Assembly: GCA_038246545.1 (NCBI GenBank)
Contig: JBBRVW010000024.1
Span: forward strand, 1 to 64,000
Direction: 5' to 3'
DNA length: 64,000 nucleotides
Source: JBBRVW01 sp038246545
Lineage (GTDB): Bacteria > Actinomycetota > Actinomycetes > JACCUZ01
Part shown: piece by piece, positions 60,306 to 64,000 of the stretch
Position numbering within the stretch: the stretch's first letter is position 1
Layout of the letters: every line of letters begins with the position of its first letter
Position numbers and translations under genes: made by a program
The notes under the pieces: generated by a model
Database searches by the model: none
Told to the model about the DNA's origin: nothing
The model's input: only the letters and a program-made list of their open reading frames with translations

Positions 60306-61357
60306 GACGCCACCTGGCGCACCGGCGGGATCTCGCCCGAGCCGCGCACCACGAGCCGGGTCGGGACGACCTGCACCGTGAACGGCCCGGTGTCGCCGTC
60401 GATCCGGCGGAAGAGCTGCTCGGCCGCGGCCCGGCCGATGGCCTCGGGATCCTGCGCGACGACGGTGACCGGCGGGTCGAGCAGCTCGCTCAGCAGGAAG
60501 TCGTCGAAGCCGACCATCGCCACCTCGTGCTGGCGGCCGAGGGACCGAAGAGCCTTCACGGCCCCGATGGTCACCAGGTTCTGGGCGGTGAACAGCGCCG
60601 TCGGCGGGTCCGGGAGGGTGAGCATCGCCGTCGCTGCCGCCTCGGCGGCCTCGACGGTAGCTGCGTCCCGCGCGACCAGCTCGGTCGAGACGGTGAGGCC
60701 GGCCGCGCGCAGGGCCGCCAGGTATCCGTCGTACCGCTCGGCCGCGGTGGCGATGCGGGCCAGGTCGCCGAGGAAGCCGATCCGCAGGTGACCACGCTCG
60801 AGCAGGTGCGCCACCCCGTGCGTCGAGCCCTCGCGGTTGTCGGTGAGCACCACGTCGGCGTCGAGCCGGCCGGGCGCCCGGTCGACGAAGACCAGGGCGG
60901 TACCGGCCCGCTGCTCGGGGACGAGGTAGGCGTGGTCCGACCCGGCGGGTATCAGGACCAGGCCGTCGACCCGGCGGGAGGTGAAGGTCGCCACCAGCTC
61001 GCGCTCCCGCTGCGGGGTCTCGTCCAGGCTGCCCGCCAGCACGGCCACGCCGCGGTGGCGGGCCACGTCCTCGACGGCGCGGTGCACGGCGGAGGAGAAC
61101 GGGTTGGCGACGTTCTCCAGCAGCAGGCCGATGGTGCCGGTCCGGCCGTCGGACCGGCGGAGGTTGCGGGCCCCGGCGTTGAGCTGGAAGTTCAGCTCCT
61201 CGGCCGCGGCCCGGACCTTCCCGGCCAGCAGGTCGGAGACGCCCGGCTCGCGGTTGACCACCCGCGAGACCGTCTTGAGGCTCACCCCGGCCCGCGCGGC
61301 GACGTCGCGCATCGTCGCGCGCGGCCGGCGGACCGACGGCCCGGATAACGTTGTCAT
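60302..61357 (-). CDS. LacI-family transcriptional repressor
   Basis: The 351-residue repressor has an N-terminal LacI helix-turn-helix (RATMRDVAARAGVSLKTVSRVVNREPGV, about 13-40), a hinge, and a periplasmic-binding-like sugar domain (GTIGLLLENVANPFSSAVHRAVEDVARHRG, DGLVLIPAGSDHAY, VGFDDFLLSELLDPPVTVVAQDP). It probably represses the importer and catabolic genes until bound by the sugar. ATG 61357 overlaps a GATAACGTTGTC operator, and a perfect GACAACGTTGTC lies 80 bases away, indicating autoregulation. Confidence 0.92.
   Translation of the reverse strand: MTTLSGPSVRRPRATMRDVAARAGVSLKTVSRVVNREPGVSDLLAGKVRAAAEELNFQLNAGARNLRRSDGRTGTIGLLLENVANPFSSAVHRAVEDVARHRGVAVLAGSLDETPQRERELVATFTSRRVDGLVLIPAGSDHAYLVPEQRAGTALVFVDRAPGRLDADVVLTDNREGSTHGVAHLLERGHLRIGFLGDLARIATAAERYDGYLAALRAAGLTVSTELVARDAATVEAAEAAATAMLTLPDPPTALFTAQNLVTIGAVKALRSLGRQHEVAMVGFDDFLLSELLDPPVTVVAQDPEAIGRAAAEQLFRRIDGDTGPFTVQVVPTRLVVRGSGEIPPVRQVAS
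61344..61355. promoter_or_regulatory. LacI-type operator O1 at the regulator start codon
   Basis: GATAACGTTGTC differs by one base from the perfect palindrome GACAACGTTGTC at 61424-61435. It overlaps the first codons of the LacI gene. The central CG is typical of LacI-family operators. Two sites 80 bases centre to centre could support looping or cooperative repression. Confidence 0.7.
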
Positions 61358-61387
61358 CTCGTCTGGTTTCTTTTCGAGGTGGGGCTC

Positions 61388-61417
61388 TTGACGGGGATGT
61401 AAACGCAGGACTACAAC
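61388..61417 (+). promoter_or_regulatory. Promoter for the sugar importer operon
   Basis: TTGACG (61388-61393) and TACAAC (61412-61417) are 18 bases apart. The start of transcription would be near 61424, inside operator O2. On the other strand, TTGACA at 61438-61433 could be the -35 box of the regulator promoter. This layout fits repression of both genes by one protein. Confidence 0.6.
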
Positions 61418-61423
61418 TGCCCA

Positions 61424-61435
61424 GACAACGTTGTC
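61424..61435. promoter_or_regulatory. LacI-type operator O2 (perfect palindrome)
   Basis: GACAACGTTGTC is a perfect 12-base palindrome with the central CG typical of LacI/GalR-family operators. It lies at the predicted start of the importer transcript and overlaps a -35-like TTGACA facing the regulator gene, so binding should block both directions. Confidence 0.78.
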
Positions 61436-61478
61436 AAGGCTTCCGCCGGACACGAGACCCAGACGTGAGGACATATCG

Positions 61479-62588
61479 ATGATGCGACGCACGAAGGGGA
61501 CACGCGCCTTCCGACTCGTCGGCGTGGTGGTCGCCGGCATGCTGGGGCTGGCCGCCTGCGGCGGCAGCAGCGACACGAGCACCGGCACCAGCAGCGGGTC
61601 CGGCGGCGGGTCCGGAAGCGGGGACATCGCGGTCTCGCTGATCACCAAGGACTCGACCAACCCGTTCTTCGTGGCCATGCAGAAGGGCGCGAAGCAGGCC
61701 GCCTCCGACCTCGGGATCAAGATCACCATCGCCTCCGGCAAGGCGGAGGGTGACGACCAGGGTCAGATCGACGCGATCGAGAACGCCATCACCGCCAAGC
61801 AGAAGGGCATCCTCATCACCCCGATGTCCACCGGCGTCAACAGCGCGATCCAGAAGGCCCGCGACGCAGGCCTGTTCGTCATCGCGCTGGACACCCCGAC
61901 CGACCCGCCGGACGCCGTCGACATCACCTTCGCCACCGACAACCGCGAGGCCGGCAAGCTCATCGGCCAGTACGCCGCCGCCAAGCTCGACGGGCAGAAG
62001 GCGGTCATCGCCCTGCTCGACATCTTCGACGACAAGGTCGTCTCGGTCGACTACAACCGCGACCAGGGCTTCCTCGAGGGCATGGGCATCAGCGACATCG
62101 GTGACCCGAAGAAGAACGGCGACGAGCCCAAGACCGGTACGTACTCCGGCGGCGACTACGAGATCGTCGGCAACGTCGCCACCGGCGCCAACGAGGAGGG
62201 CGGCCGCACCGGCATGGAGCAGCTGCTGTCCAAGAACGGCGACATCAACGTCGTCTACACCATCAACGAGCCCACCGCGGCCGGTGCCTCGGCTGCGCTG
62301 AAGGCGGCCGGCAAGTCCGGCGTCGTCATGGTCTCGGTCGACGGCGGTCGCGCCGGTGTCGAGGCGGTCAAGGCCGGCACCATCAACGCCACCTCGCAGC
62401 AGTACCCACTGAAGATGGCCTCGCTCGGCGTCAAGGCGATCGTCGACATCGTGAAGGACGGGACCAAGCCGGAGAACAGCCCGGGGCTGGACTTCTACAA
62501 CACCGGCGTCACCCTGATCACCGACGAGCCGATGGACGGGGTGGAGAGCAAGGACTCGGCCTTCGGCCTCGAGAACGCCTGGGGCTGA
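61479..62588 (+). CDS. Sugar ABC transporter substrate-binding lipoprotein, FrcB/RbsB-like
   Basis: The 369-residue lipoprotein has the lipobox LAAC with Cys27 and a Gly/Ser linker. The mature domain IAVSLITKDSTNPFFVAMQKGAKQAASDLGIKITIASGKAEGD is the RbsB-type binding fold. DYNRDQGFLEGMGISDIGDPKK, YSGGDYEIVGNVATGANEEGGRTGMEQLLSK and INVVYTINEPTAAGAS resemble fructose-type FrcB proteins from memory. It would deliver a hexose or pentose to the permease. GAGGA is about ten bases before ATG 61479. Confidence 0.88.
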   Translation: MMRRTKGTRAFRLVGVVVAGMLGLAACGGSSDTSTGTSSGSGGGSGSGDIAVSLITKDSTNPFFVAMQKGAKQAASDLGIKITIASGKAEGDDQGQIDAIENAITAKQKGILITPMSTGVNSAIQKARDAGLFVIALDTPTDPPDAVDITFATDNREAGKLIGQYAAAKLDGQKAVIALLDIFDDKVVSVDYNRDQGFLEGMGISDIGDPKKNGDEPKTGTYSGGDYEIVGNVATGANEEGGRTGMEQLLSKNGDINVVYTINEPTAAGASAALKAAGKSGVVMVSVDGGRAGVEAVKAGTINATSQQYPLKMASLGVKAIVDIVKDGTKPENSPGLDFYNTGVTLITDEPMDGVESKDSAFGLENAWG

Positions 62589-62619
62589 TCCCTTCCCCGT
62601 AGTCGAGTCCCACGCGTAC

Positions 62620-62652
62620 GGTGGGGGCAGTTGATCACCCGCTGCCCCCACC
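62620..62652 (+). other. Intercistronic hairpin between binding-protein and permease genes
   Basis: GGTGGGGGCAG (62620-62630) and CTGCCCCCACC (62642-62652) form a perfect 11-base stem with an 11-base loop. It lies in the 108-base gap after the binding-protein stop. Such hairpins often block 3' decay or cause partial termination so that the binding protein is made in excess over membrane components. Confidence 0.65.
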
Positions 62653-62696
62653 CGTGCGTCAGCCCGCTGTGAGTCGGCATCTGAAAGGCGGCACCC

Positions 62697-63731
62697 GTGA
62701 GCGGAGCGACCCAGACTCCGAGCAGCTACGACGCGGCCGAGGAGTTCCTCGACCGTCGGACCAGGGCTCAGCAGGTGCAAGCCACCATGCACAAGTACCC
62801 CTGGCTCAGCCCGGCCGTCGTGCTGGTCATCAGCGTGATCGTCTTCGGCTTCCTCAACAGCAACTTCGCCACACCCAACAACCTGTCGCTGATCACCCAG
62901 CAGGTGGCGGTCGTGGGTGCGCTCGCCATCGGCCAGACACTGATCATCCTCACCGCCGGCATCGACCTGTCCTGCGGCGCCATCATGGTCTTCTCGTCGA
63001 TGGTGATGGCCAAGACCGCGTTCGACTCCGGGATCCCCGGCTGGCTGGCGATCATCCTCGGGCTGCTCGTCGGTGCCGCGGCCGGCGGGGTCAACGGCGT
63101 GCTCGTCACGCGAGTGCGGCTGCCACCGTTCATCGTCACGCTCGGGACCCTCAACATCTTCGTCGCGCTCACCCTGCTCTACGCGACCGGACGCACCATC
63201 CGCGACGCCGAGCTCGCCACCGGGCTGAGCTGGCTCGGCGAGACCTTCTCCGTCGGCCAGGTGCGGGTCAGCACGGGCGTCGTGCTGATGCTGGTGATGT
63301 ACGCCTTCTTCGCGTTCGTGCTGCGCTACACCGCCTGGGGCCGGCACGTCTACGCCGTCGGCGACGACGCCGATTCCGCCCGGCTGGCCGGCATCCAGGT
63401 GCAGCGCGTGCTCCTGAGCGTCTACCTGGTGGCCGGTCTGATCTTCGCGATCACCGGGTGGATCCTGATCGGCCGCGTGGGCGCGGCCAGCCCCAACTCG
63501 GGCATCGACGCCAACCTCGACTCGATCACCGCTGTCGTCATCGGCGGCACCAGCCTCTTCGGCGGCCGCGGCACCGTCCTGGGCAGCCTGATCGGCGCGC
63601 TGATCGTCGGCGTCTTCCGCAACGGCCTCACGCTCGCCGGGCTGGACGTCTACTACCAGACCCTGGCCGTCGGCATCCTCATCATCCTCGCCGTCTCGGT
63701 CGACCAGTGGATCCGGAGGGCACGTACATGA
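62697..63731 (+). CDS. Sugar ABC transporter permease, FrcC/RbsC-like
   Basis: The 344-residue permease has a cytoplasmic N-terminal tail (about 40 residues) and about ten helices. VVGALAIGQTLIILTAGIDLSCGAIMVFSSMVMAK is the hallmark of the RbsC/AraH family, followed by LPPFIVTLGTL and AVVIGGTSLFGGRGTVLGSLIGALIVGVFRNGLTL. One gene suggests a homodimer. GTG 62697 has GAAAGG upstream. It overlaps the ATPase start in ATGA. Confidence 0.92.
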   Translation: MSGATQTPSSYDAAEEFLDRRTRAQQVQATMHKYPWLSPAVVLVISVIVFGFLNSNFATPNNLSLITQQVAVVGALAIGQTLIILTAGIDLSCGAIMVFSSMVMAKTAFDSGIPGWLAIILGLLVGAAAGGVNGVLVTRVRLPPFIVTLGTLNIFVALTLLYATGRTIRDAELATGLSWLGETFSVGQVRVSTGVVLMLVMYAFFAFVLRYTAWGRHVYAVGDDADSARLAGIQVQRVLLSVYLVAGLIFAITGWILIGRVGAASPNSGIDANLDSITAVVIGGTSLFGGRGTVLGSLIGALIVGVFRNGLTLAGLDVYYQTLAVGILIILAVSVDQWIRRART

Positions 63732-64000
63732 CCGTCACGTCCGAGCAGACGTCGTCGCCGGCGCAGACCGCACAGCCGGTGCTGCAGGCGAAAGCGATCG
63801 TCAAGACCTACGGCCACGTGGTCGCCCTCGACGCGGTCGACCTCGAGCTGTACCCGGGCGAGGTGCTCGCTGTGATCGGCGACAACGGCGCCGGCAAGAG
63901 CACGCTGATCAAGTGCCTGTCCGGGGCCGAGAGCCCCAACGGCGGCGAGATCCTGCTCGACGGCACCCCGGTGAACTTCCGGTCGCCGCAGGACGCCCGG
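63728..64000 (+). CDS. Sugar ABC transporter ATP-binding protein (partial, runs off window)
   Basis: Only the first 91 residues are present. VLQAKAIVKTYGHVVALDAVDLELYPGEVLAVIGDNGAGKSTLIKCLSGAESPNGGEILLDG contains Walker A GDNGAGKS. The full protein in this family may be a single-domain FrcA-type (about 260 residues) or tandem RbsA-type (about 500), which the window cannot decide. It would power the permease encoded just upstream. The ATG overlaps the preceding stop by four bases. Confidence 0.9.
   Translation, partial: MTVTSEQTSSPAQTAQPVLQAKAIVKTYGHVVALDAVDLELYPGEVLAVIGDNGAGKSTLIKCLSGAESPNGGEILLDGTPVNFRSPQDAR

Noticed and set aside
53918..64000. Sugar locus as a horizontally acquired island
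   Set aside because: Base composition, start-codon use and overlaps look the same as in the rest of the window, and no integrase, tRNA junction or flanking repeat was found.
56009..64000. Sugar locus as a canonical AI-2 lsr operon
   Set aside because: FGGY kinase, LsrF-like aldolase and Rbs-type ABC proteins are present, but LsrR and LsrG are not seen, there is only one permease, and PfkB and isomerase genes are extra.

Overview
The window is high-GC, gene-dense chromosomal DNA from an actinomycete. The lineage is indicated by markers largely confined to Actinomycetia: PurS with small PurL, DUF3151 next to class II aldolase, DUF3073 after purM, a valine-type dehydrogenase beside a BldC-type regulator, a SARP/NB-ARC regulator and a LuxR-type ATPase regulator. 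GTG starts, GTGA/ATGA gene overlaps and -10 boxes (TANNNT) placed 6-7 bases before start codons also fit. I cannot name the genus. No phage, insertion sequence, CRISPR array or plasmid function is visible.

Layout. 0-6.4 kb: acetyltransferase, CoA-disulfide-reductase-like flavoprotein, class II fructose-bisphosphate aldolase (fba), DUF3151, an HTH regulator and a cardiolipin-synthase-like PLD protein. 6.4-15.9 kb: lipid kinase, purA, a secreted zinc peptidase, VOC and GNAT proteins, an aminotransferase, purD and purB. 15.9-22.4 kb: a 1047-residue SARP-type regulator divergent from a small lipoprotein, an operon of an HxlR-redoxin fusion plus a PPOX flavoprotein, and a beta-propeller lipoprotein. 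22.4-28 kb: purC, galE and a LuxR-type ATPase regulator preceded by a 53-residue unknown. 28-30.7 kb: polar amino-acid ABC importer. 30.9-36.2 kb: purS-purQ-purL, tRNA-Gly(TCC), HIT-like, sterol-carrier-like and M14 peptidase genes. 36.3-40.6 kb: polyamine importer potA-D-B-C. 40.7-47 kb: purF-purM, DUF3073, valine-type dehydrogenase, a conserved unknown, bldC. 47-53.8 kb: MMPL remnant, LysE exporter, small secreted and VOC proteins, an ArsR/SRPBCC group, a Na+/H+ antiporter and a secreted DUF1906-like protein. 53.9-64 kb: a sugar-catabolism locus cut by the window end.

How the genes work together. Nine of the de novo purine genes (purA, D, B, C, S, Q, L, F, M) lie within 37 kb, separated by unrelated core genes; purN, purH, purE and purK are absent from the window. 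The last 10 kb forms a plausible self-contained pathway: FrcB/RbsB-type ABC import, FGGY sugar kinase, mannose-6-phosphate-isomerase-like enzyme, PfkB kinase, LsrF/FbaB-like aldolase and a Gfo/Idh oxidoreductase. Its LacI regulator and importer share a divergent promoter region with two matching operators.

Non-coding structure is the other notable theme. Several families of long, nearly perfect palindromes occupy intergenic gaps, often between convergent genes, and at least sixteen genes appear to be transcribed as leaderless mRNAs.
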